64,000 nucleotides of DNA. It comes from Bacilli bacterium. GTDB lineage: Bacteria; Bacillota_I; Bacilli_A; RF39; UBA660. The stretch covers positions 1,178,001-1,242,000 of the forward strand of contig CP091726.1 in the NCBI GenBank assembly GCA_022009835.1. Reading direction: 5' to 3'. Below, piece after piece: positions 29,340-40,370 of the stretch. The first letter of the stretch is position 1; the number at the start of each line of letters is the position of its first letter. The notes beneath the pieces are model-generated. The model was not told the origin of the DNA. It searched no databases and saw only the letters and a list, made by a program, of their open reading frames with translations. The translations under genes and the position numbers were made by a program.

Positions 29340-30080
29340 CTAATCTAAAAATTTTTTTAATTCATCTATAAATTCATCAGTTTCTTCATCATCTGTTATA
29401 TTGTATATTTTATCTTTTACTTTTAGTAATTCATCATAACTGATAATAGCCTCTTCTTCTTGCTTTTTTTCGAAATCGGTAAGTTCAATGTTAGATGGCT
29501 TCATTTCTTCTTCCATTTTATCTACTATTTCACTAGCAAACTTCATATTATCATTTTCTTCATAATAATCTGGAAGATCCTCTAGTGGAGATACTGAAGC
29601 ATCTTCAACTGACATACCTAAACCATTATCATATTTACTGAAATCAAAATCCTCTAATGTCTCTCTTGCAACATAGTCTTCTTTCTTCTCAATATGAATA
29701 GGAGAAGTTTGTTCACGACCAGACATTTCTCTTAAAACATTTTTTTGATATAAACTTTTTTCTTGTATTTCTTCTTTAGGCTTTGCTACTGGTTCAGGTA
29801 TTTCTTGAGTTATCACTGGTTCTTCTTTCTTTTCTTCTTCTAAATTATTTATTTTAATATCCTCTACAACATCATTTGAAGTAATAATACTTTCAGGAAT
29901 GGTATTTTCTTCAGAATTAGTATCTACTTCTTCTTTTAATAGTTTTATTAGTTTCTTATTTTTTGATACTAATATGATAGTTAACACTATTAGAAAAAGA
30001 AATAAAAAGATTACTACCCAAAAGAAAAAGATACCATCACTAGATAGATTATTATAAAAATTATTAAATGAATTTATCAT
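29340..30080 (-). CDS. Acidic single-pass membrane protein, unknown function
   Basis: 246 aa. One helix near the N-terminus (IFFFWVVIFLFLFLIVLTII) is followed by a long, acidic, Pro/Glu-rich cytoplasmic region: EEEKKEEPVITQEIPEPVAK, SMSGREQ-like REMSGREQTSPIHIE, and a helical end DELLKVKDKIYNITDDEETD. The ATG overlaps the rsmE end by 17 nt. The layout (anchor plus disordered acidic tail) is like scaffold or division-associated proteins, but nothing specific identifies it. Intact reading frame. Confidence 0.75.
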   Translation of the reverse strand: MINSFNNFYNNLSSDGIFFFWVVIFLFLFLIVLTIILVSKNKKLIKLLKEEVDTNSEENTIPESIITSNDVVEDIKINNLEEEKKEEPVITQEIPEPVAKPKEEIQEKSLYQKNVLREMSGREQTSPIHIEKKEDYVARETLEDFDFSKYDNGLGMSVEDASVSPLEDLPDYYEENDNMKFASEIVDKMEEEMKPSNIELTDFEKKQEEEAIISYDELLKVKDKIYNITDDEETDEFIDELKKFLD

Positions 30081-30796
30081 TATTACACCTCATACTACTA
30101 TAAAAATTAAATATTGAAGATACATATATAGCCCCTGTTTCTACTCTGAACACTAGATTTCCAAAAGATACTCTATCATAACCATTTTTACATAATATAT
30201 CTTCTTCCCTATCACTTAGGCCACCTTCTGGACCTATCACCATTATAATTTTAGCACAATCTTCTATCGTTTGTAAATAGTAATTTAGTAGTTTTTCTTT
30301 TTCTTTAGTTGATGCTACTAATTTTAAGTCATAATCTAATTTAGTTAAATCATTAATACTCATTATATCAGTAATAGTGGGTATAGCTGTTCTCTTTGAT
30401 TGTTCACTTGCTTCTTTACAGATACTTTCCCATCTTACTTTCTTTTTGGCAAATCTTTCTTTATCTAATTTTACTATACTTCTTTCTGTACTGACAGGTA
30501 TTATTTGAGATACTCCTAATTCTGTTAACTTTTTGTAATATTAAGTCCATCTTTTGTTCTTTAACAAGAGAGACTGCTACTGTTAGGGATATATTTGATG
30601 TTTTTGGTTTTCTGTTTCTTCTCTTTCTACTTTTTATATTAAATGGTTCTAAACCAGTTATTTTACATATATATAATTTATTATTATAGACTACTTCAAT
30701 TAGGTCATTGATATTCATTCTCATTACTTTTTTGATATGTCTTATATCGGTATCTTCTAATGAGAAATCTTTCTTCTTGATAAAATATCTTTGCAT
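30064..30796 (-). CDS. rsmE: 16S rRNA (uracil1498-N3)-methyltransferase
   Basis: Methylates U1498 of 16S rRNA with SAM; SPOUT fold. GGAGGG precedes the ATG (MQRYFIKKK). N-terminal PUA-like domain: DTDIRHIKKVMRMNINDLIE. Trefoil-knot motifs: ILQKLTELGVSQIIPVSTER, EQSKRTAIPTI, MVIGPEGGLSDREEDILC, and LVFRVETGAIYVSSIFNFY. Shifts at 30538 and 30395-30365 in T runs. ~244 aa, normal size. Confidence 0.93.
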
Positions 30797-30910
30797 ATTA
30801 CTTCCCTCCGCTCTATCTATTATATCAGAAAAAGAAGAATATTTCATCTACTTTAGTTAATTTATTTTTACTACTTTAAATGAATTTTATATTAAACTAG
30901 TGACTTCTCA

Positions 30911-31045
30911 TCAAAAAATTGGTACAATGTATTTCTTATGGTTACTACTACTTATAAAAAAAACAGTGTAATTAAAGTTATCCAAGCAAATGCTAGGACA
31001 AGCTCCATTAGCCAAAACCTCCTTTATAGTAAGTTTTTCTAACAT
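30911..31045 (-). CDS. Short ORF with CPSIC motif, possible small peptide
   Basis: 44 codons: MLEKLTIKEVLANGACPSIC, LDNFNYTVFFISSSNHKKYI, VPIF. AAGGGGTGA lies 5 nt before the ATG, one of the better ribosome sites nearby, which is the main support. A hairpin-forming leader lies 45-65 nt upstream. The two Cys are close together. It may be a peptide gene, a leader peptide for rsmE, or chance. Confidence 0.4.
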   Translation of the reverse strand: MLEKLTIKEVLANGACPSICLDNFNYTVFFISSSNHKKYIVPIF

Positions 31046-31154
31046 AAGATCACCCCTTCCTTAATTTTACTTAAAAAAGGAGAGAACAACCCTTTCGGCG
31101 TTACCGTACATCATTATATATTAATATTTTTTTGCCATTTAACAAATAATTGCT

Positions 31155-31227
31155 TATGAGGAAGACTTTTATAGAAAGGCTTACTCATACCACGGAAAAC
31201 ATAAACTTGTTTATGGTTGAAGGGGCA
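31155..31227 (+). repeat. Two-hairpin intergenic element, copy B
   Basis: Hairpin 1: TATGAG-G-AAG, enlarged loop ACTTTTATAGAAAGG, CTT-A-CTCATA. Hairpin 2 matches copy A base for base (CCACGGAAAACATAAAC ... GTTTATGGTTGAAGGGGCA). The conserved ends with a changed loop support selection or mobility of the hairpin. Confidence 0.75.
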
Positions 31228-31264
31228 AAAGAAAAAGAAGAATAAATTCTTCTATAGAGTATTC

Positions 31265-31495
31265 TCAAATAATGGAAGTATTTTTCTTTAGAGTATCTAC
31301 TCCTGTTACTTCTTTTAATACTTTATTATTGTTTTCTTCACTTATAGTAACTAATTTATAATTATTTTCAATATCTGTTTTAGTATCATTTAATTTTGCT
31401 ATGTAGTAGTAGATGATATCATTATCTGTTACTTTATCTAATACTAGATATTCTTCTCCATTTTCTAGTAATAATACTTTATCTATTTCTAACAT
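31265..31495 (-). CDS. DUF1292-like small protein
   Basis: AGGAGG is 5 nt upstream. MLEIDKVLLLENGEEYLVLD, KVTDNDIIYYYIAKLNDTKT, and EENNNKVLKEVTGVDTLKKN: alternating strands with the NGEEYLVLDKV and YYIAKL pattern of DUF1292 proteins. 76 aa. Last gene of the operon with the two coiled-coil proteins. Function unknown. Confidence 0.65.
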   Translation of the reverse strand: MLEIDKVLLLENGEEYLVLDKVTDNDIIYYYIAKLNDTKTDIENNYKLVTISEENNNKVLKEVTGVDTLKKNTSII

Positions 31496-31533
31496 AATAG
31501 CCTCCTTAGTTTATGTTTGGAAATCAATATTAT

Positions 31534-33268
31534 TTATATTGGGAAAAATTATTATGTTCTAATTTATCATCGGATACTGGTGTCCAAAACATATTATTAT
31601 TAAAATTATCTGGTACTTCAACTTTATTTATATCTGCTTTTTCTTCAGTAGTAGTCCATACTGGAAGTTCTTCTTTGGTAGGAATGTTGTTATTCACAGG
31701 AGTTTCTTCAACTACTTTAGGTATTTCTATAGACTTCTCAGGTAATTTTATTTCTTCTAAAGTTGTAGTATCCTCTAGTGATGGGATGCTCCATTTTAAA
31801 ATTGGTTCTTCTTTTGGCTTCTCTTTAGGTTCTGGTTTCGGTTCTTCTTGTTTTGGGGCTTCTTCTTTTACTTCTGGTACTACTTTAGCAAAATCATCAA
31901 AAATGCTTTCTTTTGGTTTTGGGTTTAATTTTCTATTAACATTTTCTCTAACACTCTCAGCTTTTAATTTGGCAAGGCCTAGATTTAATGTTTTAGGATA
32001 ATCTTTTATTTCTTTGATACGATATGGATCAATGGTATCGTTAATGATATCCTCTAGTGAAGAAGTTTCTTTTTCTTCTTTATTATCGTTTACTTCTCCT
32101 TCATCTTCCGTAGTAATTTCTTCTTCCTCTTCAACTGGAGTTTCTTCTGCTACATCAGTATCATAAGTTTCTACGATTCCATATTCTCTTAGTATTGTTA
32201 ATATATCATAAGAGTTAATGATATCTTCTAATTCATTAAGTCTTTCTTCTTTAAATCTTATTCTACTTACATAGTTAACAATGTTATCTAGTACTTCTTT
32301 TTTTCTTTATTTAGAGTATCTTTTTTTGTTCAATGATAAGACTTTCAAAGTCTAGTAATTCATCAGCATCATCAATATGTAGTTTATTTTTTTAGCATGT
32401 TTTTCTATCCTCAAGTAAATCTGTAATACTTTCTCTTTTTGCTTACAATAGCATCAAACTCTTCTTCAAAAAGCAATAACTAGTTCATATATTCTTAAGA
32501 TTAGTTCTCTATTCTTCCAAATATAGTAACTTTTTTTCAGCATCTTCAACATAAGAAGCATAATCGCCATCAGTTCCATTTTCCATTAAACTTTTGACAC
32601 TATCTAGAGTTACCTCTAAGGTTTCTTCATTCTCTCTTACTTTATCTTGAGCTACTACTAACTCTTTTTTTGGTAGTTTTTCATCATTTATTTTATTAAA
32701 ATATTCGTCATTTTTTTGATACATTTTAACAAAGTTGAATATAGTTTTTTTCTTCCATTAATTTATTTTTTTCAGTATAATCTGATTTTTTTCTCTTTTT
32801 CTAATTCATTTAATGATTTTTTTAGTTTACTAGTTCCTTCATTTATTTCATCTATTTCATTCTTAGTAGTTAAATATTTAGAAATAAGATCTAGTCTTCT
32901 TTTTTTATCTTCTAATTCATCTTCAGATACAATTAATTGGAAGTTGTCAATATAGTTACCAGTAGTTCTATAGAATTGGTCCTCTAATGCATTTCTTTTT
33001 TTCTAAACGATCTTCAAGTAATTTTTATTAATCTTTTTTTAATCTTGTTTCTTCTTTTTCAAGTGTTACTTCTGGTGATATTAGGTTTCTTATCTCTATT
33101 TTTCAAACTCTTTATTGTATTCAGAATCAATTTTTTTGGAATACTTTTCATAAGTATCAATTACTTCGCTAGAAGTTTTTGATTCCTTTTTTTCTTTATC
33201 GAGTTTTTATTCTCATTTCAAAGATTTTTACATAAACCCTCTAATGACTTTATAGAGTTTCCTTCCAT
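31534..33268 (-). CDS. Long coiled-coil protein with acidic Pro-rich tail (second of a tandem pair)
   Basis: GAGGGTG precedes the ATG (MEGNSIKSLEGLCKNLEMRI). About 370 residues of predicted coiled coil follow, such as TYEKYSKKIDSEYNKEFEKI, KKRRLDLISKYLTTKNEIDE, and EETLEVTLDSVKSLMENGTD. The last ~200 residues are low complexity: VEEEEEITTEDEGEVNDNKE, IFDDFAKVVPEVKEEAPKQE, and short aromatic patches PILKWSIPSLED and ELPVWTTTEEK. It has about a dozen one-base shifts, the worst-broken gene here. The region reading on the + strand as Ser-rich ORFs is a shadow. Probably structural; no family name. Confidence 0.65.
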
Positions 33269-35097
33269 AATAATTCACCCTCTTTCTTCTTTAAATCTGG
33301 AAATGACATATTGTTATCATTAATAATTTCTGGTTTTTAGTTTATTATTACCAATAACTGGAATGTCTTTACTTGGGGCTGCTGTATTAGTTGTTTTTCC
33401 AGATTATATTTTTCATTATTTTTCTAGTAAATCATATATACTAGATGGTTTCTTTTCTTCTTTTTTTTCTTCAACAATTGGTTCTTTTATTTCTTCTTTG
33501 ACTTCTGGTACTTCAGCTTTAACTACACTAGGTTCTTCTTTGAATAAGTCTAATGACACTTCAGGTAGTGGCTCATGCTCCTCTTCTTTGATATTCTCTA
33601 GTGGTGGCTCCCACATTGGTACCTCTTCTTCGAAGCTTTTAACACTATCTTTAAATAAACTATCTTTAAGTGGTTTATTAGGAGTTATTCTAGTATTTTC
33701 AAATAATTCATCAGTATCAAAATCTTCTCCTGCTTTTAGATAATCCTCTAGTGTTTTATCTTTAAGAGGATTTTTTATTGGTTCATCTATATCACTTTTT
33801 GGTTCTTCTTTTGGAATAATATTTTCATATATAGATGGGCTCTCTAGTGGTTTTGTTTCTTTAATAACAGTCTTTTCTTGTAGTTTTTTCATTTTTTCTG
33901 CTACTTCAGATTGCTCTTTAAGCCTTGCTTCTTCAATTAGTTTTTGTCTTCTTACTCTAGCGGCTTCAATTTTTTGTTCTTCTGCTATTTTCTTTTGTCT
34001 TTCGGCTTGTTCTTCTCTTCTGGCCTTCTTTATTCTTTCTTCTTTTTGTCTGTTTTCATTTTTGACTAATTCTTCTAGAACATCTTTAAATTCTTTAGAA
34101 TTGTTTTCTTCATCTATTTCATATAGTTCTTTGTTCTTCTTATCTCTAGTCTCTTTTAATGTTTCATAAATTTTTATATCATTACCTTCTAATTTTATCG
34201 TATTAAATTGTTTATTTAGTTCATCACTAATATCTTTATGTAATTCAGTTCCAACGATATTTTTTAGAATGACATCGATATTTTGCCTTTTTTCTAATAA
34301 TTCTTCATAGTCTGATACTTTGTTATCATATATATTTATTAGATTAATGATATTAACATCAGCGGTATATTTTAAATATAGCGAACTAATATCAGTAAGC
34401 ATAGTATTACATTCTAATATATAATCACTATCTCCTAGTTCATTGGCTGTTTTTTTAAATTATCTTTGGCTAGAACATAAGCAGATTTATATTCCGAATA
34501 TTTTTCTTAATATTTCGTCTTTTTTTATCTACTAATTTATATAGTCCTTGTTTTTTTCTAATGATAATCCTACTAAACTAATTAGTTTCTTTTTCTAAAC
34601 TTTCATTTAATCTAGCATTAGCTTTAACATTTCTAGAGGCTTCACTTATCTTGACATCTAAGACTTTCATATCTCTAATTAGTTCTTCTTGTCTTACTTT
34701 ATTTTCTTCATATTTTTCAATTATTTCTAACCTTCTTTTAAAGGAAGATAATTTATCTTCTCCTAGAAAGGTTGTAAGTTCTACTAATGAACCAGTAATC
34801 TTTTTATGTTCATTTTTTCTTTTATTTAAATATTCTCTTCTACTAGTGATTAAGGATATGATATCTCTAAGTCTTGTCTTTTTCTTCTTCAATAAATCTA
34901 CTTTGTTTGCTAAGTAATAATAAATACTCTTCTTCATATTCAGAATTAGTATCTAATAATATTTGCTTTTTCAATTTTTATCTAATTGATCACATATTCT
35001 TTCTCTTTGAATTTCATCATTAGTTAAATTAAGACTATTTAGAAACATATCATATTGTTTTTAATCTTCTTACTACTTCTCTATTTGTATAGTTCAC
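33250..35097 (-). CDS. Long coiled-coil protein with acidic Pro-rich tail (first of a tandem pair)
   Basis: GTG start at 35097 behind GAGGTGG (low certainty). It reads NYTNREVVRRLK, then LNLTNDEIQRERICDQLDKK, TSRREYLNKRKNEHKKITGS, and ISEASRNVKANARLNESLEK, all coiled coil. A helical segment RREEQAERQKKIAEEQKIEA follows, then a disordered acidic tail with EEVPMWEPPLENIKEEE, KPLKDSLFKDSVKSFEEE and FPDLKKKEGELL. The end overlaps the next start by ~19 nt. Tail motifs resemble those of the neighbour, so the two look like diverged duplicates. Shifts near 35070, 34965, 34555, 34450 and 33400. Confidence 0.65.
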
Positions 35098-35243
35098 ACT
35101 AAACCACCTCTAGTATAATTATAAAGTTTTTAACACTTTTTGTCAATTAATATGAAATATTTTGATAATATTTTTCGTATTCTATAATGAGACTCTACAT
35201 TATGTGTAAAGCAATTAAAAAGAGAAGATTCCCTTCTCTTAAT

Positions 35244-36115
35244 TTACATGCTTGCTTCGATCAGTTTTATTTCTTTAACCGATTTACCTGATACTTCTGA
35301 AATAATGGCATAATCAAATTTCTTCTTTAACATGTTTTTTATCATGGATAATTTTCCCTCGTTTACGCCTTCTTTTATTCCTTCATCTGTGCAATACTCT
35401 ATTACACCTTGTTCATAAAGTCTTTGATTAAGATCTTCAATCCAATCTACTTTATATCTATCATTTGCTGTTTCTACTGCATTTAATAGATTTTGTTTTT
35501 CTTCCATAGTAAGCATCTCCTCTCCTAATAAATTTGATATTTCTTCTAAACTGGTAGCTTTAAATATACTACCTACTCTAGCCATCCGACTTTTTCTTAC
35601 ATCTTCATTATACATTATTTCATAGGCTTTGGCAATATCTATGTTATGTATTTTAAACAATTTTGTAGCAATTTCGTTACATCCTTTATATGTGGCATTT
35701 ATTTCCTCATATAATTGTTTGGTATAATTAGCAAAATTGTTTAAATTAATTAGTCGTGCTTGATGTTCTTTAATTGAAGGAGTTTTTTTATTCCTTCTTT
35801 TTAAATTATCTGATAAGTAATTGAACATATATATTATATTTCTATCTAGTGAATAGCCATATCTACTATTATTCATTTCAACGCAAATAAACTTATTATC
35901 ATCACAAATAATAATAGCATCATGTCTAAATAATTTACCTTCATTATGTTTAGGGACAATTTCTTTACCAATTATTAGTTTAGCATTGATGCTTATTTCA
36001 ATGTCAGTAAGTTCATTTAATAATTTTTAATATTTCTCTTTTTGGCATTATTAAAAAAACCACTTTAAAGGCTTTATCATAATATAAGGGAATAAATGTT
36101 TTTTTCTTCTATCAT
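35244..36115 (-). CDS. Rpn/PD-(D/E)XK nuclease family protein
   Basis: GAGGTGAG lies before the ATG (MIEEKNIYS). Nuclease core: NELTDIEINAKLIIGKEIVP, KHNEGKLFRHDAIIICDDNK, FICVEMNNSRYGYSLDRNII, fitting D...E-x-N of PD-(D/E)XK transposase-like nucleases. The C-terminus has WIEDLNQRLYEQGVIEYCTD, EGIKEGVNEGKLSMIKNMLK and KFDYAIISEVSGKSVKEIK, the helical tail often seen in the Rpn family. Such proteins are usually linked to mobile DNA, and the C-terminus can act as an inhibitor. Shifts at 36095, 36052 and 36025. Borders a KilA-N gene. Confidence 0.82.
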
Positions 36116-36133
36116 ATCTCACCTCCTCTTAAA

Positions 36134-37001
36134 TTAAGCATTTTTGGTTTTGTTACTTTTTTTACTCAATAGGTTTAATGTTTCAGCATTATTAAGAATA
36201 TTCAATTGATATTTGGCTATTTCACTTAATATAGTAAACCTTTCATTTTTTTATTTCTACCTTCCATAATTAATTGCGCATTATGAGTTTCTAGATTGGA
36301 TAAAACTGTCAATTCATTTATCGTAGCATGATCTCTAATGTTAGAAGTTTCTGATAATTTGGGATTAAGTTCCCTCCATTTTTTTGGCGGTGGTATTAAA
36401 AAAATAGCAACATTTAAAATATCTGCTTCTTCAGCATACTTTAACCATTCTAAATTTTTTTATGATAATCATTGTCCGGAAGTATATATTTTTTTATCGC
36501 ATCTGTATGTATTAAATAGTTACTTTTTTTGTTAGTATTCTCTTAACATTCCATTCTCGATTATTATTCTCCAATTCTTTTAATCTTTCAAACTCTTTTA
36601 TTAGATACAATTTAAATACTGGACTAATTGAAGATGCAAACTCAAACGCGATATCTTTATGTGCGTATGTTCCACCGTATTTACCTCGTTTTGAATAAAT
36701 ACCAATTGCATTAGTTTTTTTACATCATTCTGTGACACTTAATGTAAATGTATGTAATCCAGCATTTTTTCTAAACCCGTCGAATTCGACGGGATTAAAC
36801 TTTGGATTATAAATCATCTCCCAGGTTCCTAAAAACTCTAAAGTAATTCTATTTCTTAACCAATTTCTAATAATGTCATCAGATTTCGATTTAACATTCT
36901 TATATTTGATAAAATCTGATATACAGATATAATCGTTGTTATTTAAATTAGTAATATTTATTAAAAATATTTTTGAACTTTAATAACATTATTTTTTTCA
37001 A
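36134..37001 (-). CDS. KilA-N domain protein
   Basis: TTG start at 37001 behind AGGAGGGG. LNNNDYICISDFIKYKNVKS, DDIIRNWLRNRITLEFLGTW, NPKFNPVEFDGFRKNAGLHT, and NAIGIYSKRGKYGGTYAHKD then IAFEFASSISPVFKLYLIKE: a clear KilA-N domain, a DNA-binding fold from phage and large viruses. The C-terminal half is helical (HATINELTVLSNLETHNAQL) and ends LSKKSNKTKNA. Shifts near 36985, 36970, 36723, 36525, 36465 and 36250. Probably of phage origin, forming an accessory pair with the Rpn gene 19 nt downstream. Confidence 0.82.
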
Positions 37002-37208
37002 ATTGTCCCCTCCTTCCGCTATTGATTTCTTTATTTCTTATTTATGTTTTTCATGTGAACACCACCTTTCACTATATATAAACAATTATTTTTTTTTTTT
37101 TGCCATTTTTTTCAGAAATTTGTTAAAAAAACTGAATAATATGGAAAAAAAGCAAACAAAAAAAGCAAACAGATTATTAACATGTAGTTAACTAAGAAAG
37201 CAAATAAA

Positions 37209-37251
37209 AAAATAGATAATAGTTAGTTATCAAGTAAATATTATCTATTTT
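37209..37251. terminator. Palindromic hairpin, possible terminator
   Basis: AAAATAGATAAT/ATTATCTATTTT perfect stem with T-rich flank. It lies between ileS and the KilA-N gene. Confidence 0.5.
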
Positions 37252-37301
37252 AATTAAAAACATATTTTGAGATACTTCTGTTTATAAAGTAACTAACTGT
37301 T

Positions 37302-37356
37302 TATGATGAAGACCTGAGGCTTCATCATACCCCGGAATACCTTAGGATGAAGGGGC
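37302..37356 (+). repeat. Two-hairpin intergenic element, copy C
   Basis: Hairpin 1: TATGATGAAG, loop ACCTGAGG, CTTCATCATA (perfect 10 bp). Hairpin 2: CCCCGGAATACC, TTA, GGATGAAGGGG, then CA. One base different from copy D, 9.6 kb away. Sits just downstream of the ileS terminator. Confidence 0.8.
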
Positions 37357-37359
37357 ATA

Positions 37360-37392
37360 AAAAAATACCACTCTAATTAGAATGGTATTTAA
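37360..37392 (-). terminator. Terminator of ileS
   Basis: AAATACCA/TGGTATTT stem followed by T-run on the minus strand, next to the ileS stop. Confidence 0.75.
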
Positions 37393-37394
37393 TA

Positions 37395-40102
37395 TTAATT
37401 ATTTACTATATCATGACATCTATCACAGATATCGCCATTTAAATGATCAACATAGTTCCAACATCTGTTACATTTTTCACCAGTACTCTTTACTACTTCT
37501 ACTTCATCACCACTAGTAGTATATTCTACTTTAGAGACAATGAATAATTGATGTAAGTATGTTCCTAGTTTTTTTCTTTAACAATATTATATTTTTCATT
37601 TAAGTTAATTTTTACTACAGCTTCTAGAGCAGAACCAATTAATTTTTTTCATTTCTTGCTTCCTCTAGTTTTTTTATTTACTTTATCTTTTTAATTCAAA
37701 GAATAAGTTAAATAATTCTTCTACTTCAGTACTATCAGAGTATGTTAATATTTCTGGCATATCTGTTAGATGTACTGATTCTTCAGTATGTGGAAGTAAA
37801 CTATATACTTCTTCACTAGTATATGGAAGAATTGGTGCAAGTAGTTTTTACTTCATTATTTAAAAATATTGTATAGTACTGTTTGAACACTTCTTCTTAC
37901 TAATGAATCTTCTTTTTCAATATATAGAATATCTTTAGTAAAATCTAAATAGAAGTTTGATAATGTGAATGATACAAAATTGTTTACTAGTTTGTAGACA
38001 TTTTGGAAGTTATAGTTATTATATTCCTCTAGTACATTTTTAGTAAATTTATTTAATTCATTCATCATATATTTATCATAATATGGCATATCTTCGTACT
38101 TAATACTATCTTTAGTATAATCAAAGTCTTTTAAGTTTCCTAACATAAACTTATAAGTATTTCTAATCTTACGATAACTTTCTTTTACTTGTTTAATTAG
38201 GTCTTCACTTATTCTTACATCTTCAGTATAGTCAGTAGAGGCTACCCATAATCTTAAGATATCAGATCCATGTAATCTTACCATATCTCCTGGTACGATA
38301 ACATTACCTAAGCTCTTACTCATTTTATTACCATTACCATCTAGAGTGAAACCATGTGATACTAATTCTTTATATGGTGCTTTACCTGTTACTGCCACTC
38401 CACAGATTAATGAACTATTGAACCATCCACGATATTGGTCTGAGCCTTCTAGATACATATCTGATGGATATGGTAATCCCTGTTCTATTAGTACACCATT
38501 CCATGTAGATCCTGAATCAAACCATACATCCATGATATCTTCTTCTTTAGTGAAATTACCATTTGGACTAGCTGGATTTGTATATCCTTCTGGTAGAAGA
38601 TCTTTGGCTTCTTTCTCAAACCAGATATTTGAACCATATTTTCTAAATAGGTCCGCTACATGCATCATAACATCATAGTCGACGATTTCACTTCCGTCTT
38701 CGTTATAGAAGATTGGAATTGGTACACCCCATACTCTTTGTCTTGAGATACACCAGTCTCCTCGATCATGAATCATATTATATAGTCTCTTTTTACCCCA
38801 TTCAGTATGGAATTTTACATTGTTTTCTAGTTCATTTAGTAGGTCTTCTCTTATTTTATCAATACTACAGAACCATTGTTTGGTAGCTCTAAAGATAATT
38901 GGTTTTTTAGTTCTCCAGTCATGTGGGTATGAGTGGGTAATGAACTTTAATTTTAAAAGTACTCCTAGTTCATCTAACTTTACTGTTACAGCTTTATTGG
39001 CATCTTCAAAGAATAAGCCATTAAACTCTCCTGATAACTCATTTAATACGCCTTGATCATCGATACCATTTACCATTTCTAGATTATACTCTTTTCCGAT
39101 AATGAAGTCATCTGCTCCATACATTGGGGCAATATGTACTAATCCAGTACCAGCATCTAGAGTTACATGGAAACCATCAATTACTGGTGCTATTCTATCC
39201 ATGAAGACATGCTTGTATTTTACTCCAGCAAACTTATCACCAGTAAATACACTAACTACTTCATAGTTTTCCCAACCAAATTCTTTAGCTAAGTCTTCTA
39301 GTAGTTCGTTAGCTACAATATAGTATTTATCATTAACTAATACTTTTGCATAATCAAATTTTTCACTAATTGCTATTCCGGTATTACATGGTAATGTCCA
39401 TGGTGTTGTTGTCCATATTACTAGGTTATCTCCTACATTTACAGTATCATTTCCTTCTACTACAGGAAAGGCTACATAAATTGATGGATCTTTTCGATCG
39501 TGATATTCAATTTCAGCTTCAGCAAGAGCAGACTCTGATGATGGACTCCAGTATACTGGTTTTAATCCTTTAAAGATTAGTCCTTTTTTAGCCATCTCAG
39601 CAAATACTTCTATTTGTCTAGCCTCTAGTTCTTTTTGTAATGTTATATATGGGTGGTCCCAGTCTCCTAGTACATTTAATTCTTTGAAACCTTTCTTTTG
39701 TTTTTCAATTTGTTCATAAGCATACTTTTCACATAGAGCTCTAAAGTCAGCTTTACCCATACTTTTTCTATCAACACCGCTATTGGTGACAGCTTGTTCA
39801 ATTGGTAGACCATGAGTATCCCATCCTGGTATATAAATCATATCATAGCCGCTCATCATTTTGTATCTATTTACAAAATCTTTTAAGATTTTATTCATAG
39901 CATGACCAATATGGATTTCGCCATTGGCATAAGGTGGACCATCATGTAAGACAAATGGTGTTTTGCCTTTATTCTTTTCTCTTATCTTATTATATAGGTC
40001 CATTTCTTCCCATTTTTCTCTTTGTAGTTTTTCATTTTCTGGTAGATTTCCTCTCATTTGAAAGGTTGTCTCTGGCATTAATAATGTCTCTTTATAATTC
40101 AT
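37395..40102 (-). CDS. ileS: Isoleucyl-tRNA synthetase
   Basis: Charges tRNA-Ile. HIGH motif DGPPYANGEIHIGHAMNKIL; KMSKS motif GNKMSKSLGNVIVPGD; editing CP1 domain in between (TTPWTLPCNTGIAISEKFDY). The C-terminal zinc-binding end, TGEKCNRCWNYVDHLNGDIC then DRCHDIVNN, is readable after shifts near 37858, 37690, 37650, 37630 and 37580. ~900 aa, as usual. AGAAGGAAAAAAG precedes the ATG. A T-box leader lies 25 nt upstream, so expression follows uncharged tRNA-Ile. Confidence 0.97.
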
Positions 40103-40124
40103 ACTTTTTTCCTTCTTTCTTATT

Positions 40125-40370
40125 ATTTATTTTTATAAAACAAAAAAACACTTATATTTATAGGGACGAATATACCGCGGTACCACCCTACTTCACATAA
40201 GTGCACTTTAACTTGATAACGGAAATTATTTCCGGTCTTTCTTAATATTAATTTCAGAAAAACACATCAAGAGTGATCTATATAGTAAACTTCATACTAA
40301 TTTTCACCAAACATTAGCTCTCTATAATCGTTTTACTATACCGTCTCTTTCCTTTGTTTTAATATAAACA
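40125..40370 (-). promoter_or_regulatory. T-box riboswitch leader of ileS
   Basis: The T-box sequence AGGGTGGTACCGCGG is at 40189-40175 on the minus strand, with its antiterminator partner. The 5' stem I region (AAAGAGACGG near 40355) holds AGATCACTC, where ATC would be the Ile specifier codon. After the T-box, CACTTATA/TATAAGTG-like pairing leads into T7 (40147-40141). Uncharged tRNA-Ile is expected to favour read-through. Confidence 0.92.

Noticed and set aside
31083..31115. Known riboswitch upstream of the 44-codon ORF
   Set aside because: The short GAAA-loop hairpin does not match any riboswitch consensus that I can recall, so I only list it as part of a finding.
31513..32001. Ser-rich ORF on the + strand (and similar ones at 33363-33743)
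   Set aside because: Shadow of the acidic Glu-rich coding sequence on the minus strand; no ribosome site.
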